DNA of 64,000 nt from Nocardioides anomalus (GCF_011046535.1 NZ_CP049257.1:2914001-2978000), one strand, 5' to 3'. Positions 34,723-44,512 are shown, counted from the first letter of the stretch. Notes: generated by a model not told the origin, from the sequence alone. A program made the numbers and translations.

Positions 34723-35365
34723 GGACGCCGGTCACCTCTCGCACCAGCCACTCCAGCGTCGACTCCACCACGATCTCCATGGCCTCGTCCTGGGTCAGCC
34801 CGGCCGCCTTCGGGACCCGCAGCCCGTGGTCGCCGCCGGGCACCACCGCGAAGTCCACGTGCTCGAGGTCGTCGGGGAACTCCTCGGGCCGGCCCATGGT
34901 GTCCTGCTCGCCCTGGACGACGAGCGTGGGTACGCCGGCGCCGCGCAGCTCCTCGAGCCGGGACTTCTCCGGTCGCCCCGGCGGGTGCAGGGGGAAGGAG
35001 AGGGCCAGGCAGCCCACCGCGCCGACCTGCCGGGCCGAGCGGGCGGCCGAGCGGGCGCCGGCCGAGCGGCCGCCGACCACCAGCAGGGTGCGCAGGCGCA
35101 GCGAGCGCGAGGCGGCCACCAGGGCGTCATCCAGGGTCGGTGGCGCGGTGGCCACCTTGCGGCCGGCGACCCGCCACGGCTGCTCGAGCAGCACCACGCT
35201 GAACCGCTCCCGCGGCAGGCACTCGGCCAGCGCCTGGAGGTCGCGCGCGCCGGTCCCGCCGCCGGCGCCGTGGGAGAGCAGCAGGGTGGCGTACGGCGAC
35301 CGCGCGCGGCGTACGGACAGCCGGGCGGGGCCGTGGGGTGTCGCGACCTCCCGCTCGGTGCTCAC
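34715..35365 (-). CDS. Alpha/beta-hydrolase family protein (KANL3/Tex30-like)
   Basis: 216 residues. YATLLLSHGAGGGTGARDLQ is the HGxG oxyanion element, LLVVGGRSAGARSAARSA the GxSxG-type nucleophile elbow, and LVVQGEQDTMG and VVPGGDHGL hold the acid and His. Substrate unknown. GTG 35365 starts 10 bp after the SRAP gene; the sigR promoter begins inside its last codons. Confidence 0.85.
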   Translation of the reverse strand: MSTEREVATPHGPARLSVRRARSPYATLLLSHGAGGGTGARDLQALAECLPRERFSVVLLEQPWRVAGRKVATAPPTLDDALVAASRSLRLRTLLVVGGRSAGARSAARSARQVGAVGCLALSFPLHPPGRPEKSRLEELRGAGVPTLVVQGEQDTMGRPEEFPDDLEHVDFAVVPGGDHGLRVPKAAGLTQDEAMEIVVESTLEWLVREVTGVRE

Positions 35366-35375
35366 CGGGGCCCCA

Positions 35376-36125
35376 TCAGGACAGGGCGAGCGGCTCGAGG
35401 AGCTCGGGGCCGTTGTTCTTCACGGCGTTGACGGCGAGTGAGACCGGGTAGGCCTCGAGCCGTCCGGGCGCCGCGGGCGTGAGCAGGTCCAGGACCGAGT
35501 CCTTCTCGGTGCGCGGGTCCAGCCAGGCGGCCCACCGGTCGCGCTCGACCATGAGCGGCATCCGGTCGTGGATCCGGCCGAGGTCGTCGGGGGCGTCGGT
35601 GGTGATGACGGTGCACGTCCACAGGAACCGGTCGTCGGCGTCCTCGGCCTTGTCCGGGTCGCGCCAGATCTCGTAGAGCCCGGCCATGGCCAGCGTGCCG
35701 CCGTCCGACGGGCGGATGAAGAACGGCTGCTTCTTGGGCTTGCCCGCCTTGGTCAGCTCCTCGGTCGGATACCACTCGAAGTAGCCGTCGGCCGGCAGCA
35801 GGCAGCGTCGCGCGGCCAGGGCGCGGCGGAACGCCGGCTTCTCGGCCACCGTCTCCATGCGGGCGTTGATCATCCGGCTGCCGATCTTGACGTCCTTGGC
35901 CCACGACGGCACCAGGCCCCACCTCAGGGTCCGCAGCTGCCGCTCGGCCGGCTCCCCCGCGTCGCCGGCCTCCCTCGACGGCGGCCGCTCCACGACGGCG
36001 TACACCTCCTTGGTGGGCGCGACGTTGTAGTCCGGGGCCAGGGGCTGCGGCACCCGGTCGTCGACCACCTCGAACTCCTCGATGAGGTCCTCGGGGCGCC
36101 GACTGGAGGCGTAGCGGCCGCACAT
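35376..36125 (-). CDS. SOS response-associated peptidase (SRAP / YedK-HMCES)
   Basis: 249 residues. Begins MCGRYASSRRPEDL with the catalytic Cys2 exposed after Met removal, then NVAPTKEVYAVV, WGLVPSWAKD, INARMETVAEKPAFR, CLLPADGYFEWYP (E active site), MAGLYEIWRD and IHDRMPLMV (conserved His). It crosslinks abasic sites in single-stranded DNA. ATG 36125; same place as Rv3226c next to aroA in mycobacteria. Confidence 0.93.
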   Translation of the reverse strand: MCGRYASSRRPEDLIEEFEVVDDRVPQPLAPDYNVAPTKEVYAVVERPPSREAGDAGEPAERQLRTLRWGLVPSWAKDVKIGSRMINARMETVAEKPAFRRALAARRCLLPADGYFEWYPTEELTKAGKPKKQPFFIRPSDGGTLAMAGLYEIWRDPDKAEDADDRFLWTCTVITTDAPDDLGRIHDRMPLMVERDRWAAWLDPRTEKDSVLDLLTPAAPGRLEAYPVSLAVNAVKNNGPELLEPLALS

Positions 36126-36162
36126 GGGGCCAGCCTAGAGCGCGCGGTGGTCTGGACCGAGC

Positions 36163-36888
36163 GTGCTGAAACGGCCGCTGCCCCGTTGGTGCGGTGTGAG
36201 CCCGACCTCGACGACGGCTCCGGCCCGGGCCGGCTGTCTCGCCGTGCGTCCGAGGCTGGCCGCGCACGCGCGCGCGGCGCTCACCGGCGCCGAGGCGGCG
36301 CGGGTCGCGGCGCACCTGGCCTGCTGTGCGGCGTGCTCGGAGGCGTACGCCGGGATGCTGGACGCGCGGACCCGGCTGGTGCGGCGCGGTCTCGTCGTCC
36401 CGGCCGGCACCGGCCGGCTGCTGGTCGGCGGCGCGGCGGCAGGGCTGGTCGCCGCCGTACTCCTAGGCGCCGGCCCAGGGGACCGGTCGCCGGACCGCTC
36501 CGACCCCGGCGTGGTGGCCGCGCCGCCGGCGGTCCAGCCGCCGCGCGGAGGCCAGCCCGCACGCCCGCCGCGCGCGGTCCCCTCGACCAGCACGCCGACC
36601 GCCTCGCCCCCCACCGGTCCGGGACCCACGCCGACCGCCGGGCCCGCGGCGCAGTTCGTCGCGACAGGGCCGACCGCTGCGCCCACCACCGCGCCCACCA
36701 CCGCGCCCACCACCGCGCCGACCACCGCGCCGACGGCCGCACCCACCGACGTACCGACCGAGCAGCCGACCGCCGGTCCGCCACCTCTGGTCGAGGTCGA
36801 CCCCACCCTGCGGGTCGCCGGGATCGAGCCGGTCGCCGTGGTGGCCTCGGTGCTCACCGCGCTCGTGCCGTCGCCCGCGGCGCCGTGA
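36163..36888 (+). CDS. Membrane protein with zinc-finger-like N-terminus and Pro-Thr repeats
   Basis: 241 residues from GTG 36163 (GTG 36196 alternative; neither has a good SD). N-terminal CLAVRPRLAAHARAALTGAE then HLACCAACSEAY resembles an anti-sigma zinc finger (HxxxCxxC), followed by one membrane helix (RLLVGGAAAGLVAAVLLGAG) and a Pro/Thr-rich extracellular region with APTT repeats. Topology fits a degenerate anti-sigma factor, but no sigma gene is adjacent in the same operon; SigR has its own partner. Function unknown. Confidence 0.65.
   Translation: MLKRPLPRWCGVSPTSTTAPARAGCLAVRPRLAAHARAALTGAEAARVAAHLACCAACSEAYAGMLDARTRLVRRGLVVPAGTGRLLVGGAAAGLVAAVLLGAGPGDRSPDRSDPGVVAAPPAVQPPRGGQPARPPRAVPSTSTPTASPPTGPGPTPTAGPAAQFVATGPTAAPTTAPTTAPTTAPTTAPTAAPTDVPTEQPTAGPPPLVEVDPTLRVAGIEPVAVVASVLTALVPSPAAP
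36679..36738 (+). repeat. 12-bp tandem repeat in a Pro-Thr coding region
   Basis: Five tandem 12-bp units: three identical (GCGCCCACCACC), then one and more changes. Encodes repeating Ala-Pro-Thr-Thr. In frame, so repeat number changes would only alter tail length. Confidence 0.85.
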
Positions 36889-36910
36889 GGTCGACGTGCT
36901 TGACTGAGCC

Positions 36911-37435
36911 ATGGCCATCAGCAGACTGCTCGCGCGCCCGATGCTCGCCTCGATGTTCATCGTGGGGGGCCTGGACTCGGTGCGCAACGCCCGGACCAAG
37001 GCCGAGGCCGCGCGTCCGGTGACCGACAGGGTCGCGCCGCTCCTGCAGCGCGCCGTGCCGCAGCTCCCGTCCGACCCCGCCTCGCTGGTCCGGCTCAACG
37101 GCGGCGTGCAGGTCGCCGCCGGTCTGGCGCTGGCCACGGGCCGGTTCCCGCGCCTGTCCGCGGCGGTCCTGGCCGCGAGCCTGGTGCCGACCACCGCCGC
37201 CGGCCACCGGTTCTGGGAGGCCAGCGACCCGGCGCAGAAGGCGCAGCAGCGGGTGCACTTCTTCAAGAACGTCTCGATGCTCGGCGGCCTGATCATCGCC
37301 TCGGGCGACACCGAGGGGCAGCCCGGCGTGGTGTGGCGCACCCGGCGCGCCGCCAAGGACGCCCGCCGCGAGGCCAAGGTGCTGGCCCGCTCCGCCCGGC
37401 GGGAGGCGGCCCTCGCCAAGGCCAAGGTCACCTGA
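36911..37435 (+). CDS. DoxX family membrane protein
   Basis: 174 residues. [20 protein letters not shown] is the typical DoxX first helix, then [20 protein letters not shown] and a third helix ([20 protein letters not shown]), plus [18 protein letters not shown] and a basic, helical C-tail. Function unknown; DoxX-like proteins have been tied to oxidative stress. The aroA start follows within 2 bp. Confidence 0.85.
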   Translation: MAISRLLARPMLASMFIVGGLDSVRNARTKAEAARPVTDRVAPLLQRAVPQLPSDPASLVRLNGGVQVAAGLALATGRFPRLSAAVLAASLVPTTAAGHRFWEASDPAQKAQQRVHFFKNVSMLGGLIIASGDTEGQPGVVWRTRRAAKDARREAKVLARSARREAALAKAKVT

Positions 37436-37436
37436 G

Positions 37437-38714
37437 TTGACCGCACCGACGGCGCCCGCGGCGCCGGACTGGCCGGCGCCCCGGGCGAGCGGCCCGGTCC
37501 GGGCCGTGGTCTCGCTGCCGGGCAGCAAGTCGCTGACCAACCGCGCGCTGCTGCTTGCCGCGCTGGCCGGCGGTCCCTCCGTCGTGCGCCGCGCGCTGCG
37601 CTCGCGCGACACCCTGCTGATGGCCGCCGCCCTCACCGCGCTGGGCTCGGCCGTCGACACGGCCGGCGAGGACTGGGCGGTGGCCCCCGGCCCCTTCGAC
37701 CGTGACGCCGACGTGGACTGCGGCCTGGCCGGCACCGTGATGCGGTTCGTGCCACCCGCGGCCGCGCTGTCGGGCGGGACGGTCTCCTTCGACGGGGACC
37801 CGCACATGCGCACCCGTCCGATCGGCGAGGTCCTCGCGGCCCTGCGCTCGCTCGGTGTGGACGTCTCCCCCGGCGACTCGTTGCCGTTCCGGGTGCACGG
37901 CACCGGCTCGGTGCGCGGCGGCCACGTGGTCATCGACGCCTCGGCGTCCTCGCAGTTCGTCTCCGCGCTGCTGCTGGCCGGGGCGCGGTACGACGAGGGC
38001 GTGGACGTGCGCCACGACGGCAAGCCCGTGCCCTCGCTGCCCCACATCGACATGACCGTGGCCATGCTGCGCAAGCACGGCGTCGAGGTCGACGACAGCG
38101 ACCCGCACCGCTGGGCCGTCGCTCCCGGCCCGATCCGGGCCGTCGACCACGTCATCGAGCCGGACCTGTCCAACGCGGCGCCGTTCCTGGCCCTGGCCGC
38201 GGTCACCGGCGGCACGGTGAACGTGCGCGACTGGCCCGGGTCGACGACGCAGGCCGGCGACGCGCTGCGCGAGATCCTCACGTCATTCGGCTGCACGGTC
38301 GAGCGGACCGACGAGGGCCTCACCGTGCAGGGTCCGGACCGGCTCAGCGGGATCGACGTCGACCTGCACGACCACGGTGAGCTCACCCCGGCCGTCGCGG
38401 CGCTGTGCGCGCTGGCCGACGGTCCCTCGCACCTGCGCGGGGTCGCCCACATCCGCGGGCACGAGACCGACCGGCTGGCCGCGCTGGCCCGCGAGCTCGG
38501 CGGCCTCGGCGCCGACGTCACCGAGCACCCCGACGGCCTGTCCTTCCGCCCGGCCCCGCTGCACGGCGGGGTCTTCCACACCTACGCCGACCACCGGATG
38601 GCGCACGCCGGTGTCGTCGTCGGCGCCGCGGTCGAGGGCGTGCTCGTCGAGGACGTCGCGACGACGTCGAAGACGTTCCCCGACTTCGCCGGCTTCTGGT
38701 CCGGGCTGTTCTGA
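37437..38714 (+). CDS. aroA: 3-phosphoshikimate 1-carboxyvinyltransferase (EPSP synthase)
   Basis: 425 residues. [18 protein letters not shown] (phosphate-binding K/S/N/R), [81 protein letters not shown]. Sixth step of the shikimate pathway. The start is a rare TTG (37437), 1 bp after the DoxX stop; no other in-frame start precedes the conserved LPGSKS. Runs into rsgA (1-bp gap). Confidence 0.96.
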   Translation: MTAPTAPAAPDWPAPRASGPVRAVVSLPGSKSLTNRALLLAALAGGPSVVRRALRSRDTLLMAAALTALGSAVDTAGEDWAVAPGPFDRDADVDCGLAGTVMRFVPPAAALSGGTVSFDGDPHMRTRPIGEVLAALRSLGVDVSPGDSLPFRVHGTGSVRGGHVVIDASASSQFVSALLLAGARYDEGVDVRHDGKPVPSLPHIDMTVAMLRKHGVEVDDSDPHRWAVAPGPIRAVDHVIEPDLSNAAPFLALAAVTGGTVNVRDWPGSTTQAGDALREILTSFGCTVERTDEGLTVQGPDRLSGIDVDLHDHGELTPAVAALCALADGPSHLRGVAHIRGHETDRLAALARELGGLGADVTEHPDGLSFRPAPLHGGVFHTYADHRMAHAGVVVGAAVEGVLVEDVATTSKTFPDFAGFWSGLF

Positions 38715-38715
38715 G

Positions 38716-39708
38716 ATGCCCACGGGGCGGTACTCCGACCAGGACGTCGAGCACTACGACCGTCCCCGACGCCGGACCCGCCCCCGCACCAAGGAGCGCC
38801 CGACCTACGACGACGCCGCCGACGGCGTGGTCGTCACCGTGGACCGGGGTCGGTTCACGGTCCTCGTTGCCGGGCACCTCGTCTACGCGATGAAGGCACG
38901 CCCGCTCGGGCGCCGCGGCGTCGTCGTCGGCGACCGGGTCAAGGTCGAGGGCGACGTCACCGGCGACGAGGGCACCCTGGCCCGCATCGTCGAGGTCCAC
39001 GAGCGCACGACCACGCTGCGGCGCACCGCCGACGACGACGACCCCGTCGAGCGCGTGATCGTGGCCAACGCCGACCAGCTCGTGGTGGTGGTGGCGATCG
39101 CCGACCCCGAGCCGCAGCCGCGGCTGCTGGACCGCGCCCTCGTGGCGGCGTTCGACGCCGGGCTGGCGCCGCTGCTGTGCCTGACCAAGTCCGACCTCGC
39201 CTCACCCGAGCCGCTGCTCGCGACGTACCGCTCGCTCGGCGTGCCCTGGGTCGTCACCCACCGCGGCGGCGACCTGGCCGAGCTGCGCGAGAGCCTGGCC
39301 GACCGGACCAGCGTGCTGCTCGGCTCCAGCGGTGTCGGCAAGTCCACGCTGGTCAACGCGCTCGTGCCCCACGCGGACCGCGAGGTCGGCGTGGTCAACG
39401 CCGTCACCGGGCGCGGCCGGCACACGTCGACCTCGGCCTACCTGCTGGCGCTGCCCGACGACCAGGGCTGGATCATCGACACCCCCGGCATCCGCTCGTT
39501 CGGGCTGGCCCACGTGCAGCCCGAGCACCTCATCGAGGCGTTCCCGGACCTCGACGAGATGACCGAGGAGTGCCCGCGCGGCTGCACCCACGGCACCGAC
39601 GAGCCCGAGTGCGGCCTCGACGAGGCCGTGGCCCGCGGCGAGGCCGACCCCGAGCGGGTGGCGTCGTTCCGGCGGCTGCTCGCCGCACGCTCCGAGCCGG
39701 CGTACTGA
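38716..39708 (+). CDS. rsgA: Ribosome small subunit-dependent GTPase A
   Basis: 330 residues. N-terminal OB fold, then a circularly permuted GTPase: ICLTKSD-like LCLTKSD before LLGSSGVGKSTLVNALVP and TGRGRHTST, IIDTPGIRSFGL. C-terminal zinc motif CPRGCTHGTDEPECG. Assists 30S maturation. ATG 38716 is 1 bp after aroA stop; the aroA-rsgA order is conserved in actinobacteria. Confidence 0.95.
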   Translation: MPTGRYSDQDVEHYDRPRRRTRPRTKERPTYDDAADGVVVTVDRGRFTVLVAGHLVYAMKARPLGRRGVVVGDRVKVEGDVTGDEGTLARIVEVHERTTTLRRTADDDDPVERVIVANADQLVVVVAIADPEPQPRLLDRALVAAFDAGLAPLLCLTKSDLASPEPLLATYRSLGVPWVVTHRGGDLAELRESLADRTSVLLGSSGVGKSTLVNALVPHADREVGVVNAVTGRGRHTSTSAYLLALPDDQGWIIDTPGIRSFGLAHVQPEHLIEAFPDLDEMTEECPRGCTHGTDEPECGLDEAVARGEADPERVASFRRLLAARSEPAY

Positions 39709-39711
39709 GCC

Positions 39712-40167
39712 TCAGCTGCCCCAGACGGCCTGCGCGCCGGCGTCGCCCGTGAGCGCCGTCCACACCAGCGTCAGCACCGCGCCGACCACGACCAGGCCGC
39801 CGAGGGCGTAGCGGGTCGCACCCGCCTTGGCGTGCTGCCAGACCGCGAGGACCGTGACGACCAGGAAGCCGGTGGTCATCCAGCGCAGCACGTCGGCCAG
39901 CTCCTCGTGGTGCTCGATCCGCTCCGCGGCCTCACCACCCAGGTTGGCGAACTGCTGCCCCTTCTCCAGGAAGTTGTCCCCGCTGAGGTAGGCGGCCCAG
40001 ATCGTGACGAAGGCGATGACCACCAGGCCCAGCGTCACCCAGCGCAGCCGGTCGCGGTAGCGCGGCAGCACGGCGTACGCGATGGCCACCAGCGCGGAGA
40101 CCGGCCCGAACACCACCGCGGCGTGCACGATGAGGGGGTGGAGCGGCAACCCGTTGAACTCCCACAT
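39712..40167 (-). CDS. DUF2231 membrane protein
   Basis: 151 residues from ATG 40167 (GTG 40188 possible). [20 protein letters not shown] is the DUF2231 hallmark (HPxxVHxP-like), with helices [52 protein letters not shown] and [19 protein letters not shown]. His residues in helix 1 and [10 protein letters not shown] could bind haem or metal. Function unknown; convergent with rsgA (3-bp gap). Confidence 0.82.
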   Translation of the reverse strand: MWEFNGLPLHPLIVHAAVVFGPVSALVAIAYAVLPRYRDRLRWVTLGLVVIAFVTIWAAYLSGDNFLEKGQQFANLGGEAAERIEHHEELADVLRWMTTGFLVVTVLAVWQHAKAGATRYALGGLVVVGAVLTLVWTALTGDAGAQAVWGS

Positions 40168-40222
40168 GTCTGCTGTACGTACCTCCACGGCGAACGGTTC
40201 ACCGCAGCATAGGGTGGCGCCC

Positions 40223-41128
40223 GTGGCGGACTACACCGACGACCTCCGCCTGGCCCACGTGCTGGCCGACGACGCCGACTCGCTGACCACGGCGCGCTTC
40301 AAGGCGCTGGACCTGCACGTCATGACCAAGCCGGACCTGACCCCGGTCTCCGACGCCGACGAGGCGGTCGAGGAGAGCCTGCGCCGCACCCTGTCACGGG
40401 TGCGCTCGCGCGACGCAGTCACCGGCGAGGAGCAGGGCTCGACCGGGCACAGCCAGCGGCGCTGGATCATCGACCCGATCGACGGCACCAAGAACTTCGT
40501 GCGCGGGGTGCCCGTCTGGGCCACGCTCATCGCGCTGGCCGTGGACGACGAGGTGGTGCTCGGCGTGGTCTCGGCCCCGGCGCTGCAGCGGCGCTGGTGG
40601 GCCTCGTCCGGCTCCGGCGCCTGGACCGGCCGCTCGCTGCTGAAGGCGACCCAGTGCCACGTCTCGGACGTGCGCCGCCTCGAGGACGCCTCGCTGTCCT
40701 ACTCCTCGCTGCACGGGTGGGAGGAGCGCGGCCAGAGCGACGACTTCGTCTCGCTGATGCGGCGGGTGTGGCGCAGCCGCGCGTACGGCGACTTCTGGTC
40801 CTACACGTTGCTGGCCGAGGGTGCGGTCGACATCGCCACCGAGCCCGAGCTCGCGCTGCACGACATGGCCGCGCTCGACGTGATCGTGCGCGAGGCCGGC
40901 GGGACGTTCACCTCGCTGTCCGGTGAGGACGGCCCGTGGGGCGGCAACGCGCTGGCCACCAACGGCCACCTGCACGACGCCGCCCTGTCCTTCCTGGGCT
41001 CGGTGGACGACGACAGCGACCCCGACTGGCAGCCGACCGGGCCCGGCTCGGTCTCCGAGCTGCGTCCGCGGGGTCCGCGGCCGGTGCCGGCCGCCGAGGA
41101 CGGCCCGGAGGACGGGTCCGAGGGCTGA
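40223..41128 (+). CDS. hisN: Histidinol-phosphatase (inositol monophosphatase family)
   Basis: 301 residues. Metal-binding motifs: [45 protein letters not shown] (the DPIDGT motif), and [20 protein letters not shown]. This class includes actinobacterial HisN (Rv3137 type), which acts in histidine biosynthesis. GTG 40223 with AGGGTGG upstream; an acidic Pro-rich tail extends beyond the fold. Confidence 0.87.
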   Translation: MADYTDDLRLAHVLADDADSLTTARFKALDLHVMTKPDLTPVSDADEAVEESLRRTLSRVRSRDAVTGEEQGSTGHSQRRWIIDPIDGTKNFVRGVPVWATLIALAVDDEVVLGVVSAPALQRRWWASSGSGAWTGRSLLKATQCHVSDVRRLEDASLSYSSLHGWEERGQSDDFVSLMRRVWRSRAYGDFWSYTLLAEGAVDIATEPELALHDMAALDVIVREAGGTFTSLSGEDGPWGGNALATNGHLHDAALSFLGSVDDDSDPDWQPTGPGSVSELRPRGPRPVPAAEDGPEDGSEG

Positions 41129-41219
41129 GCCCGAGACGGGGCCCGCCTGGCGGCGCGAGGGTTCCCAGCGCCGCCGCACCTCGCTACGGTCGAGGTCCGA
41201 ACCGTCCTGGGAGGTCCGC

Positions 41220-41651
41220 GTGAAGATCGTCGAGGTGCTCAACGCCAAGCCCGAGGCCGGGGTCGTCACGATCACCCCCGAGGCCGGCGTGCGCGAGCTC
41301 ATCGCCAAGCTGGCCGAGCACAACGTCGGGGCGCTCATCGTCAGCGCCGACGGCGAGACGGTGGCCGGGATCGTCAGCGAGCGCGACGTGGTGCGCCACC
41401 TGCACCACGACGGCACCGTCATCAACAACACCGTCGCCGCGATCATGACCGAGGTCGTCGAGACCACCGAGCCCGACGCGACGCTCGACGAGCTCATGCA
41501 GACGATGACCCGCCGCCGGATCCGGCACGTGCCCGTCGTGGACGACGGCCGGCTGGTCGGCATCGTCTCCATCGGCGACGTGGTGAAGCACAAGATGAGC
41601 CAGCTCGAGTTCGAGCGCGACCAGCTCGACTCCTACGTGCACCAGACCTGA
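41220..41651 (+). CDS. CBS domain protein
   Basis: 143 residues: two CBS motifs (VVTITPEAGVRELIAKLAEH, ALIVSADGETVAGIVSERDV; then VETTEPDATLDELMQTMTRR, HVPVVDDGRLVGIVSIGDVV). Stand-alone adenosine-nucleotide sensor resembling hypoxic-response-type single proteins. GTG 41220 with a strong SD GGGAGGT (41209-41215). Followed by a hairpin. Confidence 0.92.
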   Translation: MKIVEVLNAKPEAGVVTITPEAGVRELIAKLAEHNVGALIVSADGETVAGIVSERDVVRHLHHDGTVINNTVAAIMTEVVETTEPDATLDELMQTMTRRRIRHVPVVDDGRLVGIVSIGDVVKHKMSQLEFERDQLDSYVHQT

Positions 41652-41677
41652 GCCCGGCCGCCGCGCGGCGACCGGGC
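41652..41677. terminator. Hairpin between the CBS gene and the convergent secreted-protein gene
   Basis: 12-base arms (41652-41663 with 41666-41677) with one mismatch and a 2-base loop core, immediately at the CBS stop, followed by a further GC palindrome; could terminate both convergent genes. Confidence 0.6.
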
Positions 41678-41692
41678 CCGGGCCCGGCGGCG

Positions 41693-43243
41693 TCAGCAGA
41701 CCGTGAAGCTGGTCTTCAGGCTCTTGGTCTTGAGCTTGCCGCTCGGCTGCCTGACGGTGACCTTGGCCTTGACCTTGACCGTCGAGCCGCTGGCCGCGCC
41801 CTTCTTCACCTTGAGCTTGGTCTTGAACGGTGCCGCCTTGTCGGTCTTCTTCTTGGCGCCGGTGGCCTTGAAGACGACTAGGCGGATGGTGCCCTTGCCC
41901 TTGGTCCTGGTCACCTTGAGCTGGTACTTCTTGCCCGACGGCACACAGCCCTCGGGACCGTCCAGGGTGACGGTCGCGCTGCCGACCTTGGCGCCGACGT
42001 CGGAGCTGCAGCCCACCGGGGGCGCAGACGGGATCCGCGCGAAGGAGACCGGGCCGCCGTAGATGTCGTCCGCGGTCCACACCGCGATGCCCGTCGTGTC
42101 GGACGTCGGATCCGCCGCCGTCTCGACGTCGCGGATGCCGGGAGCCGCGGCCAGCTCGCTGTACGCCGACCACGTCGCCCCGTCCGCCGTGCCGTGGAAG
42201 AAGCCCAGGAACATCCCGTTGCCGTTGCTGCCGGTCTCGGTGACGAGCAGGTCGCCGGTACGGGTGATGGCGACGTCCGGCGCGTCCTGGGTCCCCGAGC
42301 TGAAGCGGCTGCTCACGCAGTCTGGGGACACCGGCGCACCGAAGGCACCGCCGGCGAACGGCCGGAGCACCGTGTCGCGCTGCAGCCCCTCGTAGCCGAG
42401 CCACAGGCGACCCGCGCCCGACGTCACGTCATAGGAGCCGTTGCGCTCCCAGGGCGCGCCGAGGTCGTACCTCGTGGGCGTGCTCGACCACTTGCTCATG
42501 TCGTTGATCTCGGTGGGGACGACGTTGCCGTTGAAGGCCCGGTAGTAGGTGCCGTTGGCCAGGCCCGGGGCGAAGCCGCTGAGGAAGGCCAGGGGCCGAC
42601 CCTCCGGCGTGACGCCGACCAGGAGTCCGTCGACGCTCTCGCTGCCACCGCCGGTGCTGAACGTCGCGCCCGAGGTGGGCGCGCCACCGGGGAGCGGCGC
42701 CGCGGTGAAGGCCTGGTAGTCAGCGGCGGCCCCCGTAGGGCCACTGTTCGAGGCGATCCAGAGCCCGTTGCTCCCAGGGGCGAGCTCGACGTCGGTGGCG
42801 GTGACGTTGGCGACCTTGGCCATCGGACCGAAGGTGGCGCCACCGTTGGCCGAGGCCGCGGCGTAGGTCCGCTCCGCAGCACCGTCGTGGTTGCCGATCG
42901 CCACGACGACCTTGGTGCCGTCGGTGACCAGCCACGGCCCGGTGCTGTCGTCGACGTCGTCCGGCGTGGGCGGGGAGAGCGTCGCAGTCAGGGCGCAGGC
43001 GGAGCCGCCGGCCGGGATCCGGCAGATGCGGACGGCGTACGGCTGCCCGACCGCGGCCCGGTCCAGCAGGGCGACGACCGCAGCGCCGTCGTTGGTCATC
43101 ACGACGTCGAGGGCCTTGGAGGTGAGGCCGAGACCGGTGCCGGCGCGAGGCTGGTCCGGTGCGGCGGCCTGTCCGGGCGAGGGCAGCGCGGTCGGCGCGG
43201 CCAGGGCGAGGAGCAGCGCTCCCGAGGCGACGAGGCGGTTCAT
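41693..43243 (-). CDS. Secreted beta-propeller-like (sialidase-fold) protein
   Basis: 516 residues. Sec signal (LVASGALLLALAAPTALP, then SPGQAAA). Repeating blades resemble BNR/sialidase: ALDVVMTNDGAAVVALLDR, NGGATFGPMAKV (Asp-box-like SxNGGxTF), DAPDVAITRTGDLLVTETGS, DGATWSAYSEL. A C-terminal Lys-rich Ig-like module (residues about 415-516) starts at CSSDVGAK and holds KYQLKVTRTKGKG, ending in a Cys. Catalytic Arg triad not evident, so enzyme activity is doubtful. ATG 43243 with an AGACGAGGA upstream. Promoter likely in 43244-43327. Confidence 0.75.
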   Translation of the reverse strand: MNRLVASGALLLALAAPTALPSPGQAAAPDQPRAGTGLGLTSKALDVVMTNDGAAVVALLDRAAVGQPYAVRICRIPAGGSACALTATLSPPTPDDVDDSTGPWLVTDGTKVVVAIGNHDGAAERTYAAASANGGATFGPMAKVANVTATDVELAPGSNGLWIASNSGPTGAAADYQAFTAAPLPGGAPTSGATFSTGGGSESVDGLLVGVTPEGRPLAFLSGFAPGLANGTYYRAFNGNVVPTEINDMSKWSSTPTRYDLGAPWERNGSYDVTSGAGRLWLGYEGLQRDTVLRPFAGGAFGAPVSPDCVSSRFSSGTQDAPDVAITRTGDLLVTETGSNGNGMFLGFFHGTADGATWSAYSELAAAPGIRDVETAADPTSDTTGIAVWTADDIYGGPVSFARIPSAPPVGCSSDVGAKVGSATVTLDGPEGCVPSGKKYQLKVTRTKGKGTIRLVVFKATGAKKKTDKAAPFKTKLKVKKGAASGSTVKVKAKVTVRQPSGKLKTKSLKTSFTVC

Positions 43244-43327
43244 GCTCGCCATCCTCGTCTTTGCACCCGGCGCCCAGAATGACTCGACTGAGCCCTTGCG
43301 GACCGCGGGACCGGCATGCTGGGGCCC

Positions 43328-44065
43328 ATGGCCCGACCCCGCAGCCTCGTCACCGGCGGCACCCGCGGGATCGGTGCCGCCGTCGCGCAGCGGCTGGCCC
43401 GCGCCGGCCACGACCTGGTGCTCGGCTACGCCCACGACGACGCCGCCGCGGAGCTGGCCGAGGCCGCGGTGCAGGCGGCCGGCGGCGAGTGCACGCTGGT
43501 GCGCTGCGACCTGCTCGACGACGACGGCGTCGAGGACCTGTTCGCGGCCGCGGGCGCCCTCACCGGGGTGGTCAACAACGCCGGCGCGACGTTCCACATC
43601 GGGCCGCTGGCCGAGACGCCGGTCGAGGTGATCCGGCGGACCGTCGACCTCAACCTCACCACCGCGATCCTGGTCGCCCGCGCCGCGGTCCGCGCCCTCT
43701 CCACGGCGTACGACGGGCAGGGCGGCGTGCTGGTCAACATCAGCTCCGGCGCGGCGACCAAGGGCTCACCCGGCGAGTACGTCCAGTACGCCGCGGCCAA
43801 GGCCGGTGTCGACGCGCTCACCCTCGGCCTGGCCGAGGAGGTGGCCCAGGACGGCGTGCGCGTGGTCGGGGTCGCCCCCGGGATGATCCGCACCACCATC
43901 CACGCCGACGCCGGCGAGCCCGGCCGGCTCGAGCGCGTCGCGCCGCTCATCCCCCTGCAGCGCGCGGGCGAGCCGGAGGAGGTGGCCGACGCCGTGGCCT
44001 GGCTGATGAGCGACGAGGCGTCCTACGTCACCGGCACCACGCTGCGGGTCGCAGGCGGTCGTTAG
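43328..44065 (+). CDS. Short-chain dehydrogenase/reductase
   Basis: 245 residues, classical SDR: RSLVTGGTRGIGAAVAQRLA, VVNNAGATFHIG, NISSGAATKGSPGEYVQYAA with AK (Ser, Tyr, Lys), AEEVAQDGVRVVGVAPGMIR, ASYVTGTTLRVAGGR. Related to FabG-like reductases or glucose-1-dehydrogenases; substrate unknown. ATG 43328. Confidence 0.92.
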   Translation: MARPRSLVTGGTRGIGAAVAQRLARAGHDLVLGYAHDDAAAELAEAAVQAAGGECTLVRCDLLDDDGVEDLFAAAGALTGVVNNAGATFHIGPLAETPVEVIRRTVDLNLTTAILVARAAVRALSTAYDGQGGVLVNISSGAATKGSPGEYVQYAAAKAGVDALTLGLAEEVAQDGVRVVGVAPGMIRTTIHADAGEPGRLERVAPLIPLQRAGEPEEVADAVAWLMSDEASYVTGTTLRVAGGR

Positions 44066-44074
44066 GCTCGCGGC

Positions 44075-44449
44075 ATGAGCACCGAGAAGCCCGAGATCGA
44101 CTTCGTCGACCCCACCCCGCCCACCGACCTGGTCGTCACCGACCTGCGCGAGGGCGACGGCGAGGAGGCGCGCAGCGGGCAGACCGTCGAGGTCCACTAC
44201 GTCGGCGTGGCCCACTCGACCGGCGAGGAGTTCGACGCCTCCTACAACCGCGGCGAGCCGCTGAAGTTCCGCCTCGGCGTCGGCCAGGTCATCCAGGGCT
44301 GGGACACCGGCGTGCAGGGCATGAAGGTCGGCGGCCGCCGCCAGCTCGTCATCCCGCCGCACCTCGGGTACGGCGACCGCGGCGCCGGCGGCGTCATCAA
44401 GCCCGGCGAGACCCTGGTCTTCGTGGTGGACCTGCTGGGCGTCAGCTGA
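44075..44449 (+). CDS. FKBP-type peptidyl-prolyl isomerase
   Basis: 124 residues, a single cytoplasmic FKBP domain: VEVHYVGVAHSTGEEFDASY, LKFRLGVGQVIQGWDTGVQG, GGRRQLVIPPHLGYGDRGAG, TLVFVVDLLGVS. Conserved FK506-pocket residues (Y, D, F, W) are present. Accelerates proline isomerisation. ATG 44075 follows the SDR by 9 bp. Confidence 0.95.
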   Translation: MSTEKPEIDFVDPTPPTDLVVTDLREGDGEEARSGQTVEVHYVGVAHSTGEEFDASYNRGEPLKFRLGVGQVIQGWDTGVQGMKVGGRRQLVIPPHLGYGDRGAGGVIKPGETLVFVVDLLGVS

Positions 44450-44466
44450 GACCCACCTCCGACACG

Positions 44467-44507
44467 ACAGCGCGCCCCGCCCCGAGGACCGGGACGGGGC
44501 GCGCTGT
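44467..44507. terminator. Bidirectional terminator after the FKBP gene
   Basis: Long GC-rich arms (ACAGCGCGCCCCG at 44467 and its complement ending at 44507) with an internal mismatch and a short loop, between convergent FKBP and collagen-like genes. Confidence 0.8.
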
Positions 44508-44512
44508 GGAGA

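Noticed and set aside
36679..36738. Possible CRISPR-like repeat
   Set aside because: The 12-bp units are directly tandem without spacers and in frame with a Pro-Thr coding region.
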